Part shown: piece by piece, positions 18,068 through 25,677 of the stretch
How positions within the stretch are numbered: position 1 is the stretch's first letter
Layout: each line of letters opens with the position of its first letter
Assembly (NCBI RefSeq): GCF_042852765.1
Contig: NZ_AP031414.1
Length of the DNA stretch: 64,000 bases
Source: Schaedlerella glycyrrhizinilytica_A
Lineage (GTDB): Bacteria > Bacillota > Clostridia > Lachnospirales > Lachnospiraceae
Strand: one strand, 5' to 3'
Position numbers and translations under genes: made by a program
Notes under the pieces: generated by a model
The model's input: only the letters and a program-made list of their open reading frames with translations
What the model was told of the DNA's origin: nothing
The model's database searches: none

Positions 18068-18700
18068 ATGAAGGCATTTATTTTTGATTTGGACGGAGTG
18101 ATCGTATTTACAGATAAATTCCACTATCAGGCGTGGAAGAAAATGGCAGATGAGATGGGAATTTATTTTGACGAAACGATCAACAACCGTCTGCGCGGAG
18201 TAAGCCGTGCAGAGAGTCTGGAAATTATTCTGGAACGATATGAAGGCGAGCCGCTTTCGGCAGAGAAAAAAGCGGAATTGATGGAGCAGAAAAACAATAC
18301 ATATCGGGAACTGTTGGCAACAATGACACCGGCGGACGTATCGGACGAGGTAAGAGAGACTTTGAAAACACTGCGTGAACGTGGCTGCAAACTTGCTATC
18401 GGTTCTTCCAGTAAAAATGCAAAGTTTATTTTAGAGAAAGTGGAATTGCTGAATGCGTTCGATGCGATTTCAGACGGAAACAATATTACACATTCCAAAC
18501 CGGATCCGGAAGTTTTCCTGAAAGCAGGAGAATTTTTAGGAGAAGATCCGGCAAACTGTGTAGTCGTAGAAGATGCATACGCAGGAATTGACGCGGCAAA
18601 GGCAGCAGGAATGTTGGCAGTCGGTTTGGGCGATGCGTTCGGATATGAGAAAACAGATGTGAAGATCGAGCATTTTGCACAGCTTTTAGATGTAGAATAA
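18068..18700 (+). CDS. pgmB: Beta-phosphoglucomutase (HAD superfamily)
   Basis: 210 residues. HAD motif I is FDLDGVI, with Asp7 as nucleophile and Asp9 as acid/base, followed by the helical cap with RLRGVSRAESL typical of beta-phosphoglucomutase. Motif III/IV is VVVEDAYAGIDAAKAAGM. It converts beta-glucose 1-phosphate to glucose 6-phosphate. Such enzymes normally accompany inverting disaccharide phosphorylases (GH65, GH94). No GH65 or GH94 gene is in this window, so the source of beta-glucose 1-phosphate here is open; the neighbouring NagZ-type GH3, a family with known phosphorylases, is one candidate. It lies six bases after the first MBL gene. Confidence 0.93.
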   Translation: MKAFIFDLDGVIVFTDKFHYQAWKKMADEMGIYFDETINNRLRGVSRAESLEIILERYEGEPLSAEKKAELMEQKNNTYRELLATMTPADVSDEVRETLKTLRERGCKLAIGSSSKNAKFILEKVELLNAFDAISDGNNITHSKPDPEVFLKAGEFLGEDPANCVVVEDAYAGIDAAKAAGMLAVGLGDAFGYEKTDVKIEHFAQLLDVE

Positions 18701-18763
18701 ATCAATCAGAGGGAACATTTTACAATTAATAATAAAAAAGTAAGTGTGTGGGAGGAAAAAATT

Positions 18764-19615
18764 ATGTATTATCAGGTGGAAGAACAAGATGGGTATTACC
18801 GGATCGGAAGTCCGGAAAATGTATTCTGTTATCTGTTTGTCGGAAGTAAACAGGCGGCGTTGATCGATACAGGACATGGTTTTGGAAATTTGGAACAGAC
18901 GGTGCGCTCGGTAACAGACAAACCGTTGGTGATTATCAATACGCATGGACACTGCGATCACACCGGAGGAAATGCACAATTTGAAGAGGTGTGTTATATC
19001 GGTGAAAAAGATATTGCGCTTTGTCAGGAACATTCAGAGGCGGCGATGCGAAGAGATAATGCAAAACGTGCGGAAAATAGTATGAATTTCGAAACCGGAG
19101 AGACGTATAACGGACTTCCGGAAGGATTTAATCTGGAAGAATATTGCAGCCGTGGAACGGGAACGCTTCAGACAGTTTCGGAAGGAACGGTGTTTGATCT
19201 CGGTGGGATTACACTCAAAATTTATGAAACGCCCGGACATACGCAAGGCGGCATTTCTGTGTTATACTTAGAGAAAAATATACTTTTCGTCGGGGATGCA
19301 ACCGGAATGTTTGTTTGGCTCTTTGCAAAAGAGACAACAGATCTTACGACTTATGTAGAAGCCGTTCAAAAGATGTACGATCTGAATGCAGTTTCCTACA
19401 TCGGCGCACATAATCCGAATCCAATGAAAAAGGAACAACTGTTGCGTTATATCCGTGCAGCCAAAGAGGCGGATTATGATGCAGGGGAACCATTTGAAAG
19501 CTTTTTCGGAAAGGAATATGAGCCAAGAGTCTGTGCATTGGATCATATGACAATGGCAGAAATGTTCCATCCGGATTTTGCGTCAGTCGTGATCGGAAAG
19601 GATAAAAGAAAATAG
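18764..19615 (+). CDS. MBL-fold metallohydrolase (second of a pair)
   Basis: 283 residues from ATG 18764, with GGGAGG nine bases before it; an in-frame GTG at 18746 lies upstream of that site. The metal ligands are complete: His61-x-His63-x-Asp65-His66, His159, Asp178 and His216. The TPGHTQGG and LFVGDA motifs are of the glyoxalase II/lactonase kind, so a hydrolytic role is likely. It differs from the MBL protein at 17204 in length and motif context, so it is not a recent copy. It precedes an esterase by 12 bases in the same operon. Confidence 0.9.
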   Translation: MYYQVEEQDGYYRIGSPENVFCYLFVGSKQAALIDTGHGFGNLEQTVRSVTDKPLVIINTHGHCDHTGGNAQFEEVCYIGEKDIALCQEHSEAAMRRDNAKRAENSMNFETGETYNGLPEGFNLEEYCSRGTGTLQTVSEGTVFDLGGITLKIYETPGHTQGGISVLYLEKNILFVGDATGMFVWLFAKETTDLTTYVEAVQKMYDLNAVSYIGAHNPNPMKKEQLLRYIRAAKEADYDAGEPFESFFGKEYEPRVCALDHMTMAEMFHPDFASVVIGKDKRK

Positions 19616-19627
19616 GAGGCTACCAGT

Positions 19628-20587
19628 ATGTTGACAGAGACAATCAAACTTTATGAAGACAGAGAAGATGTAACATTGACCACTTATGTGATCGCAGAGA
19701 AAGGTGAATTACGTGGACAGGGAAAACGACCGGCTGTTTTGATCTGCCCGGGCGGCGCATATATGAGCTGTTCCGATCGTGAGGCAGAACCGATCGCATT
19801 GAAATTTGCGGCAATGGGGTATCATGCATTTGTGCTTCGCTATTCGGTATACGGAGAAGGAGACAATAGTTTTCCGGATCTGTCAAAGCCGTTAGAGGTA
19901 AAAGAAAATTGTCAGTTCCCGAATCCGATGTGTGAGATCGGAAAAGCAATGCTGATCATCCGCGAACATGCGGAAGAATGGTCGGTGGATATGGATCGCG
20001 TAGCAGTCTGCGGCTTTTCCGCAGGCGCGCATAATACTGCTATGTATGGTGTATATTGGGATAAACCGATCGTTACAGAGAAACTGCATACAACAAAGGA
20101 AATGATCCGTCCGGCGGCGCTGATCCTCGGCTATACATTGAGCGATTACATTTATATGAAAGAAGCAGCAGGCGCATCCTCAGATCCGATGGCAGATGGG
20201 CTTTTTGCGGCATCTAATACGGCATTCCTTGGTAATGCAAAACCGGATGAGGAGAAACTTCTTGCAGTCAGCCCGGCGCGTCTTGTGACGGAAAATACGC
20301 CGCCGACTTTTTTATGGGCGACATCGGCGGACGAACTTGTTCCGGTTCAGCATAGTCTCCGGATGGCGCATGCTCTGGCAGACCATAAAGTACCGTTTGA
20401 GATGCATATTTTTGAAGAGGGAATGCATGGTCTGAGCGTTGCGACACAGGCGTCCGCAGGCGCAAAAACACAGATCAATGCGGATGCGGCGAAATGGGTG
20501 GATCTGGTGGAAGCCTGGCTGAAAAAGCGGTTTGCGTTAGAACTGCCGGAGAAGTTGACGTTCGAGGAGATGCTGGAGAAGCACTAG
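19628..20587 (+). CDS. Alpha/beta-hydrolase, acetyl-xylan-esterase-like
   Basis: 319 residues. The oxyanion region is CPGGAYMSCSDREAEP. The triad is Ser131 in CGFSAGAH, Asp235 in SADELVP and His267 in GMHGLSV. This set is typical of small cytoplasmic carbohydrate or acyl esterases (BD-FAE/Axe-like). It probably removes acetyl or aromatic acyl groups from imported sugars. It is the last gene of the operon and has AGGAGG ahead of the ATG. It is followed after 85 bases by a hairpin terminator. Confidence 0.88.
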   Translation: MLTETIKLYEDREDVTLTTYVIAEKGELRGQGKRPAVLICPGGAYMSCSDREAEPIALKFAAMGYHAFVLRYSVYGEGDNSFPDLSKPLEVKENCQFPNPMCEIGKAMLIIREHAEEWSVDMDRVAVCGFSAGAHNTAMYGVYWDKPIVTEKLHTTKEMIRPAALILGYTLSDYIYMKEAAGASSDPMADGLFAASNTAFLGNAKPDEEKLLAVSPARLVTENTPPTFLWATSADELVPVQHSLRMAHALADHKVPFEMHIFEEGMHGLSVATQASAGAKTQINADAAKWVDLVEAWLKKRFALELPEKLTFEEMLEKH

Positions 20588-20672
20588 ATAGGGCAAAAGG
20601 TCTTGACGGTCCGGCATTGGAATAATTATAGATATAAATGAAAAAGCAGAGGCAGAAGATGTAGGAGAATAG

Positions 20673-20726
20673 ATCTCTCGCAGAAACAGGTGTGTATCAG
20701 CACATGTATTCTGCGGGAGATTTTTT
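20673..20726 (+). terminator. Rho-independent terminator after the esterase gene
   Basis: Stem ATCTCTCGCAGAA against TTCTGCGGGAGAT followed by TTTTTT. A possible promoter (TTGACG 20603, TTATAG 20626, 17-bp spacer) lies just before it and would give a transcript of about 90 bases; this is weak evidence for a small RNA. Confidence 0.8.
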
Positions 20727-20808
20727 GATATAGAAAAATCTTTTATTTATTGATATAATCGGAACAAATGGATTGGATGACTGGTCGACAGAAAGGACGG
20801 TGACCAGA

Positions 20809-20990
20809 ATGAAAATTTTAAATTTGGATCGTTGAATTTGGATTATACTTATCAGCTTCCTCATATTGTAATACCGGGAGAAACGATCACTTCTTTGGAT
20901 TTGCAGGTTTATCCGGGCGGAAAAGGATTAAATCAGTCGGTTGCGGTTCCGACGCGGGAGGAAGTAGAGGGGAGATTGAAGAGACCTTAA
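20809..20990 (+). pseudogene. rbsK: Ribokinase pseudogene (internal deletion plus frameshift)
   Basis: The start MKILN... is followed by a frameshift: AATTTGGATCG where an extra T would restore NFGSLNLDY. After it the frame reads LDYTYQLPHIVIPGETI, then LQVYPGGKGLNQSVA, the N-terminus of a PfkB-family ribokinase. It then jumps directly to VPTREEVEGRLKRP and stop, which looks like a ribokinase C-terminus. About 240 central codons, including the ATP and substrate site, are missing. A TATAAT stands at 20754-20759. The gene is dead. With the flanking hairpins it fills most of the 483-bp gap between the esterase and the next gene. Confidence 0.85.
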
Positions 20991-21018
20991 GAATCCTTAG
21001 TGCGTGCTCTTTGTTTTT
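20977..21018 (+). terminator. Probable terminator of the ribokinase remnant
   Basis: AAGAG at the end of the remnant can pair with CTCTT, with an inner CTTAAG/CTTAG pairing, followed by a run of seven T. Confidence 0.45.
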
Positions 21019-21038
21019 TTGGGGGTGTGTGCTATAAT
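21011..21038 (+). promoter_or_regulatory. Promoter of the Dcd-like membrane protein gene
   Basis: Extended -10 TGCTATAAT (TATAAT at 21033-21038) with a weak -35 TTGTTT at 21011-21016 and a 16-bp spacer, 33 bases before the ATG. The gene therefore has its own promoter and is a single-gene unit. Confidence 0.65.
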
Positions 21039-21070
21039 AAGAAAATCAAATAAAGAGGGAGTGAAGAGAT

Positions 21071-21865
21071 ATGATACTGGTTGACAAAGATATAAAAGCA
21101 CGGGCATCAGAGATTTTTGAAAAAGGTTATGATGAAAATAATGTGAAACCTGTATCATATGATGTTCACATTAAAGGAATCATTGAGGATGATGGAACTG
21201 TGGAATCATATCGTTTGCGTCCGAACGAAGTTGTTTTCATAGAAAGTGAAGAAATGATAAAAATGCCATTGGACTTGATGGGGCGTATCGGAGAGAAAAA
21301 TTCCCGGATGCGTCAAGGGTTGCATGTTGCGGGACCACATTATTTTCCGGGACATAAGACCAGATTATTCTTAAGAGTTCAAAATATATCTTCTGCGGAG
21401 ATTCGAATTAAAAAAGGAGATTCCATTGCGCAGATATTTTTTGAACAGCTTACAGATATTCCGGAACATCCTTATAATAATCAACAGGATGCTGCATTTA
21501 ATGATGAAGAGCATTATAGAGGACTTGCCAAATATAAGGATGAATATGAAGAGCGGATGAATCAGATCAAAGATGCAAATAAAAATTTGGATGATAAGAT
21601 AAATCGTGTGTATGCAAATATTTTAACGATTATGGGGCTATTTGTTTCCGTATTTTCTTTGATCATGGTTAATTTTACAAATATAACTAATGATCATATG
21701 GGAAAGGAATTTCTTATTCCCATGAATATTTCGTTGGGAATTGTTATTTCACTGTTCATGGGATTGATTTTAATTTTTTTAAATCATGCTCATAACAAAT
21801 GGTTTTTGGGGTTATATCTTTTGTTGATTGTGGTATTGATTATTTTATTATGTATTCTTTTTTAA
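21071..21865 (+). CDS. dCTP-deaminase-like domain fused to coiled coil and three membrane helices
   Basis: 264 residues. Residues 1-150 follow the Dcd/dUTPase trimer fold: GRIGEKNSRMRQGL (71-84) aligns with the Dcd motif GRSS..R.GL, then YFPGHKTRLFLRVQN (91-105) and PYNNQQDAAF plus YRG (134-151), the usual Dcd end. The active-site Arg of RSS is Lys76, the first Ser is Asn77, and the position of the catalytic Glu (LEF in Dcd) is Arg102, so deamination looks unlikely. Residues 152-182 are a charged coiled coil. Helices span about 183-204, 215-237 and 243-264. It is AT-rich compared with its neighbours and has its own promoter and terminator beside a decayed ribokinase gene. A nucleotide-sensing membrane effector, possibly anti-phage, is inference. 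Confidence 0.75.
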   Translation: MILVDKDIKARASEIFEKGYDENNVKPVSYDVHIKGIIEDDGTVESYRLRPNEVVFIESEEMIKMPLDLMGRIGEKNSRMRQGLHVAGPHYFPGHKTRLFLRVQNISSAEIRIKKGDSIAQIFFEQLTDIPEHPYNNQQDAAFNDEEHYRGLAKYKDEYEERMNQIKDANKNLDDKINRVYANILTIMGLFVSVFSLIMVNFTNITNDHMGKEFLIPMNISLGIVISLFMGLILIFLNHAHNKWFLGLYLLLIVVLIILLCILF

Positions 21866-21876
21866 TCGTGAATTTA

Positions 21877-21907
21877 AGGGAGTGTGATGTGAGCAATTAC
21901 ACTCCCT
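21877..21907 (+). terminator. Hairpin terminator after the Dcd-like gene
   Basis: Perfect nine-base stem AGGGAGTGT / ACACTCCCT with a 13-base loop, followed by CATTTT. The T-run is short. Confidence 0.6.
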
Positions 21908-21929
21908 CATTTTAAAGGAGGAAAATAAA

Positions 21930-22934
21930 ATGCCGATCAAACTTGGGATCGTAGGAACGAATTTTATCAGCGATCGTCTCTGGCATGCGGTACAGTACGT
22001 TCCGGAAGTTGAAGTGTGCGCAGTGTATTCCAGACATCAGGAGACAGGGGATGCATTTGCCGCGAAATACGGTATTACACAGGTGTATACAGATTATGAA
22101 TTGTTTCTGGAGTCAGATCTGGATGCGGTTTATATTGCGACGCCGACTTATGCGCATTGTCCGCAGACATTAAAAGCGTTGGAGCATGGGAAGCATGTTC
22201 TTTGCGAGAAGATCATGGCGGTCAACGCAAATGAGGCTGAGCAGATGATCGAATGTGCGAAGAAAAATCAGGTGATTCTGTTGGAAGCGATGCGTCCGGC
22301 ATTCGATCCGGCGTATCAGTTGATCATGGAAAATCTGCCGAAGATCGGAAAGCTGCGGCGCGTGACCCTGGAATATTGCCAGTATTCTTCCAGATATGAT
22401 AAATTCCGGCAAGGAGAGATCCTCAACGCATTTCGTCCTGAGCTTGCAAACGGCGCGATCATGGACATTGGTGTTTATCCGATCTATATGCTTGTGCAGT
22501 TGTTTGGGATGCCGAAAGACATAAAATCATTTTCGACGAAGCTGGAAAATGGTTTTGAGGGAGACGGCATTGTGCTGATGCAGTATGAAGAAATGGTGGC
22601 GGAGGCTGTGTATTCAAAGATTACAGAATCTGTCAATCCATCCGTTTTCCTTGGGGAAGACGGCGCGATCGTTCTGGATCATGTCGGTGTTCCCGAAAAG
22701 ATTGAAATTCGTTACAGAGACGGGCGCACGGAAGAAATCCCATATCAGACAACAGCGGAGAGAGAAGACGGACGTGGGGATAATATGCAGTTTGAGGTGG
22801 CGGGATTTGCATGTCTGATCCGGGAGAAGAACGTGGAGCATCCGTATCTTCAGCATACGCTCCATACACTTCAGATTGCAGATGAAGCAAGAAAGCAGAA
22901 TGGGATTGTATTTGATGCGGATTTGGTGCTATAA
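21930..22934 (+). CDS. Gfo/Idh/MocA-family oxidoreductase
   Basis: 334 residues. N-terminal Rossmann fold (KLGIVGTNFISDRL), then VYIATPTYAHCPQTLKALEH and the family motif CEK with Ile instead of the usual Pro. The C-terminal alpha/beta domain includes GVYPIYM, which holds the typical catalytic-site Asp/Tyr region (DIGVYP). It is an NAD(P)-dependent dehydrogenase of a sugar, inositol or trans-dihydrodiol-like compound; the substrate is not evident. AAAGGAGG lies well placed before the ATG. It is separated from asnS by 61 bases and may share a transcript with it. Confidence 0.92.
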   Translation: MPIKLGIVGTNFISDRLWHAVQYVPEVEVCAVYSRHQETGDAFAAKYGITQVYTDYELFLESDLDAVYIATPTYAHCPQTLKALEHGKHVLCEKIMAVNANEAEQMIECAKKNQVILLEAMRPAFDPAYQLIMENLPKIGKLRRVTLEYCQYSSRYDKFRQGEILNAFRPELANGAIMDIGVYPIYMLVQLFGMPKDIKSFSTKLENGFEGDGIVLMQYEEMVAEAVYSKITESVNPSVFLGEDGAIVLDHVGVPEKIEIRYRDGRTEEIPYQTTAEREDGRGDNMQFEVAGFACLIREKNVEHPYLQHTLHTLQIADEARKQNGIVFDADLVL

Positions 22935-22995
22935 TAATAGGTATCATTGAACTTTCGTAGAAATCAGGAAGAAAGAGTTAAAGGAGAATTTCAAA

Positions 22996-24387
22996 ATGGA
23001 ACTAGTAACTGTGCGTGAATTATTTAAAAACAGAGAACAATATTTGGATCAGAAGATCACGGTCGGCGGCTGGATCCGCAGCATCCGTGATTCAAAGACA
23101 TTTGGATTCATCGTGGTAAATGACGGATCTTATTTTGAGCCGCTTCAGATCGTTTACCATGATACGATGGACAACTTTCAGGAGATTTCCAAACAGAATG
23201 TGGGTGCGGCAATCGTTGTGACCGGAACACTTGTGGCAACGCCGCAGGCGAAACAGCCGTTTGAGATTCAGGCAGATGAAGTTGTGGTGGAAGGCGCTTC
23301 CGCACCGGATTATCCGCTTCAGAAGAAACGTCATAGTTTCGAATATCTCAGATCTATTTCGCATCTGCGTCCGAGAACCAATACATTTCAGGCAGTATTC
23401 CGCGTGCGCTCTCTGGCGGCATATGCGATCCACCGCTTTTTCCAGGAGAGGGGATTTGTGTATGTGCACACTCCGCTGATCACCGGAAGCGACTGCGAGG
23501 GTGCGGGAGAGATGTTCCGTGTAACGACGCTGGATATGGAGAATCTTCCGAAAAACGAAGACGGAAGCATCGATTACAGTCAGGATTTCTTTGGAAAAGA
23601 GACCAACCTGACGGTAAGCGGACAGTTGAACGGCGAGACCTATGCGCAGGCATTCCGCAGTATTTATACATTCGGTCCGACGTTCCGTGCAGAGAACTCT
23701 AACACGACACGTCATGCGGCCGAGTTCTGGATGATCGAGCCGGAGATCGCATTTGCGGATCTTGACGATAACATGGAGCTGGCGGAAGCAATGCTCAAAT
23801 ATGTGATCAGCTATGTGATGGAAGAGGCGCCGGAAGAGATGAACTTCTTCAACTCTTTTGTGGACAAGGGATTGATCGATCGCCTGAAAAATGTCGTAGA
23901 GTCTGATTTTGCAAGAGTGACTTATACGGAAGCAGTAGAACTTCTGGAGAAGAACAACGATAAATTTGAATATAAAGTACATTGGGGATGCGATCTGCAG
24001 ACAGAGCATGAGCGTTATCTGACAGAAGAGATCTTCAAACGCCCGGTATTTGTAACCGATTATCCGAAAGAAATCAAAGCATTTTATATGAAACTGAACG
24101 ATGACGGAAAGACCGTTGCGGCAGTCGATTGTCTTGTTCCGGGAATCGGAGAGATCATCGGAGGAAGCCAGAGAGAGGATGATTACGAGAAACTGCGCGG
24201 AAGAATGCAGGAGCTCGGACTCAACGAAGAAGAGTACGGATTCTATCTGGATCTGCGCAAATATGGTTCCACACGTCATGCAGGATTCGGACTTGGATTT
24301 GAGCGCTGCGTGATGTATTTGACAGGAATGTCCAACATCCGTGACGTGATCCCGTTCCCGAGAACTGTAAACAACTGCGAGTTATAA
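22996..24387 (+). CDS. asnS: Asparaginyl-tRNA synthetase
   Basis: 463 residues, the normal size. It has an N-terminal OB-fold anticodon-binding domain (KITVGGWIRSIRDSKTFGFI) and a class II catalytic core. Motif 2 is in FRAENSNTTRHAAEFWMIEP and motif 3 is GFGLGFERCVMYLTG. It charges tRNA-Asn in the cytoplasm. AsnRS rather than AspRS is indicated by the RAENSNTTRH signature and the absence of an AspRS insertion domain. AAAGGAG precedes the ATG. No T-box leader was recognised in the 61-bp gap upstream. Confidence 0.97.
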   Translation: MELVTVRELFKNREQYLDQKITVGGWIRSIRDSKTFGFIVVNDGSYFEPLQIVYHDTMDNFQEISKQNVGAAIVVTGTLVATPQAKQPFEIQADEVVVEGASAPDYPLQKKRHSFEYLRSISHLRPRTNTFQAVFRVRSLAAYAIHRFFQERGFVYVHTPLITGSDCEGAGEMFRVTTLDMENLPKNEDGSIDYSQDFFGKETNLTVSGQLNGETYAQAFRSIYTFGPTFRAENSNTTRHAAEFWMIEPEIAFADLDDNMELAEAMLKYVISYVMEEAPEEMNFFNSFVDKGLIDRLKNVVESDFARVTYTEAVELLEKNNDKFEYKVHWGCDLQTEHERYLTEEIFKRPVFVTDYPKEIKAFYMKLNDDGKTVAAVDCLVPGIGEIIGGSQREDDYEKLRGRMQELGLNEEEYGFYLDLRKYGSTRHAGFGLGFERCVMYLTGMSNIRDVIPFPRTVNNCEL

Positions 24388-24452
24388 GATACCGAACAGA
24401 CAACGAACGCAAAGAGGGATACAGGCGGGAAGTGCAAAGAGTGAATTGGGCG

Positions 24453-24498
24453 AGGGTACTTCAAAGGCGGAATGCTGCTTTTGGAGTGCCCCGTTTCT
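24453..24498 (+). terminator. Terminator after asnS
   Basis: GGGTACTTCAAA pairs with TTTGGAGTGCCC (two G-U pairs), followed by a T-rich stretch. Confidence 0.65.
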
Positions 24499-24618
24499 TT
24501 TTGGGGGTGTCATGCACGCATTAAAGTCCGGAGGACGGTTTCATGTCAGTGGACAAGGCGTTTTTGTTTTTCCATGATCCGCCGCCGTTGGAGTATGTTC
24601 ATAAAAGGGGAGTGAAAC

Positions 24619-25677
24619 ATGAGATTTATTCATATTGCAGACGTACATCTGGGAGCGGAACCGGAGGCGGGAACGGCATACAGTAAGAGACGACCGGATG
24701 AATTATGGGAGACCTTTTCCGAGGTGGTATCATTGTGTGAGCAGGAACAGACAGATCTGCTTCTGATCGCGGGGGATCTGTTCCACCGTCAGCCGCTGCT
24801 CCGGGAATTGAAAGAAGTGGATTATTTATTTTCAAAACTGACGCATACGGAAGTGGTTTTGATCGCAGGAAATCATGATCATATCCGAAAAGATTCGTAT
24901 TATCGTACATTTTCATGGAGTGAAAATGTACATCCGCTGTTTGGAAACAGACCTCAGTATCTTGTGCTGGAACATCTGGACACGGCGGTTTACGGATTCA
25001 GCTATGAGGCGAAAGAGATTTTGGAACCGCGTTATGACGGACTTTGTGCGCAAAAAAAAGCGGGGATTGAGATACTGCTTGCACATGGAGGGGATGAGAA
25101 GCATATTCCGATCAATGGAAATGCACTTAAACGAAGCGGGTTTGATTATGTGGCGCTGGGACATATCCACAAGCCGCAGATTGTCGTCAAAGGGATGGCG
25201 GCATATGCGGGCGCGTTGGAGCCGACCGATAAAAATGATACCGGAAAACATGGGTTTATCCGTGGAGAGATCCGGGGCGGAGAGACGAGGATTTCTTTTG
25301 TACCGTTTGCAAAGCGGGAATATCTGCATCTTGCGCTGAATGTGGACAAAATGATGACGGCGCGGAGCGTGATGGACCGGATTTTGGAAATGATAAAAGA
25401 GAGGGGAGCGGAAAACCTTTATAAATTTACTTTGAAAGGTTTTCGTGACCCGGAGCTTATCTTTGAACGGGAATGGGACGAAGTTTCAGGCAATATTCTG
25501 GAAATTGTGGACGAGACGGTTCCGGCATATGATTTTCGGAAGATCCGCGAGGAAAACCGGAGCAATCTGATCGGGCGGTACATCGAATCTTTTGAGGACT
25601 GCGTGCCGGAGAGTATTGAGTGGCAGGCGTTGTGCGAGGGCGTACAGGCGTTGATGGAAAGCAGGGGTGGAATGTGA
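24619..25677 (+). CDS. Metallophosphoesterase, SbcD/YhaO-like DNA exonuclease
   Basis: 352 residues. Calcineurin-like phosphoesterase motifs in order: DVHLG (about residues 8-12), GDLFHR, GNHD, HGG and GHIHKPQ, all metal-binding residues kept. A C-terminal cap region follows. The partner gene for a P-loop coiled-coil ATPase starts inside its stop codon (TGATG), so the two are translationally coupled like YhaO-YhaN or SbcD-SbcC. Together they should form a DNA-end-processing nuclease complex. GGGGAG precedes the ATG. Confidence 0.92.
   Translation: MRFIHIADVHLGAEPEAGTAYSKRRPDELWETFSEVVSLCEQEQTDLLLIAGDLFHRQPLLRELKEVDYLFSKLTHTEVVLIAGNHDHIRKDSYYRTFSWSENVHPLFGNRPQYLVLEHLDTAVYGFSYEAKEILEPRYDGLCAQKKAGIEILLAHGGDEKHIPINGNALKRSGFDYVALGHIHKPQIVVKGMAAYAGALEPTDKNDTGKHGFIRGEIRGGETRISFVPFAKREYLHLALNVDKMMTARSVMDRILEMIKERGAENLYKFTLKGFRDPELIFEREWDEVSGNILEIVDETVPAYDFRKIREENRSNLIGRYIESFEDCVPESIEWQALCEGVQALMESRGGM

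Noticed and set aside
22935..22995. T-box leader for asnS
   Set aside because: The gap is only 61 bases and lacks the T-box consensus and an antiterminator.
24543..24686. A 47-codon frame (MSVDKAFLFFHDPPP...) with GGAGG ahead of it
   Set aside because: It overlaps the start of the SbcD-like gene in another frame, ends in a Gly/Ser-rich shadow of that gene and has no recognisable family. Best seen as chance.
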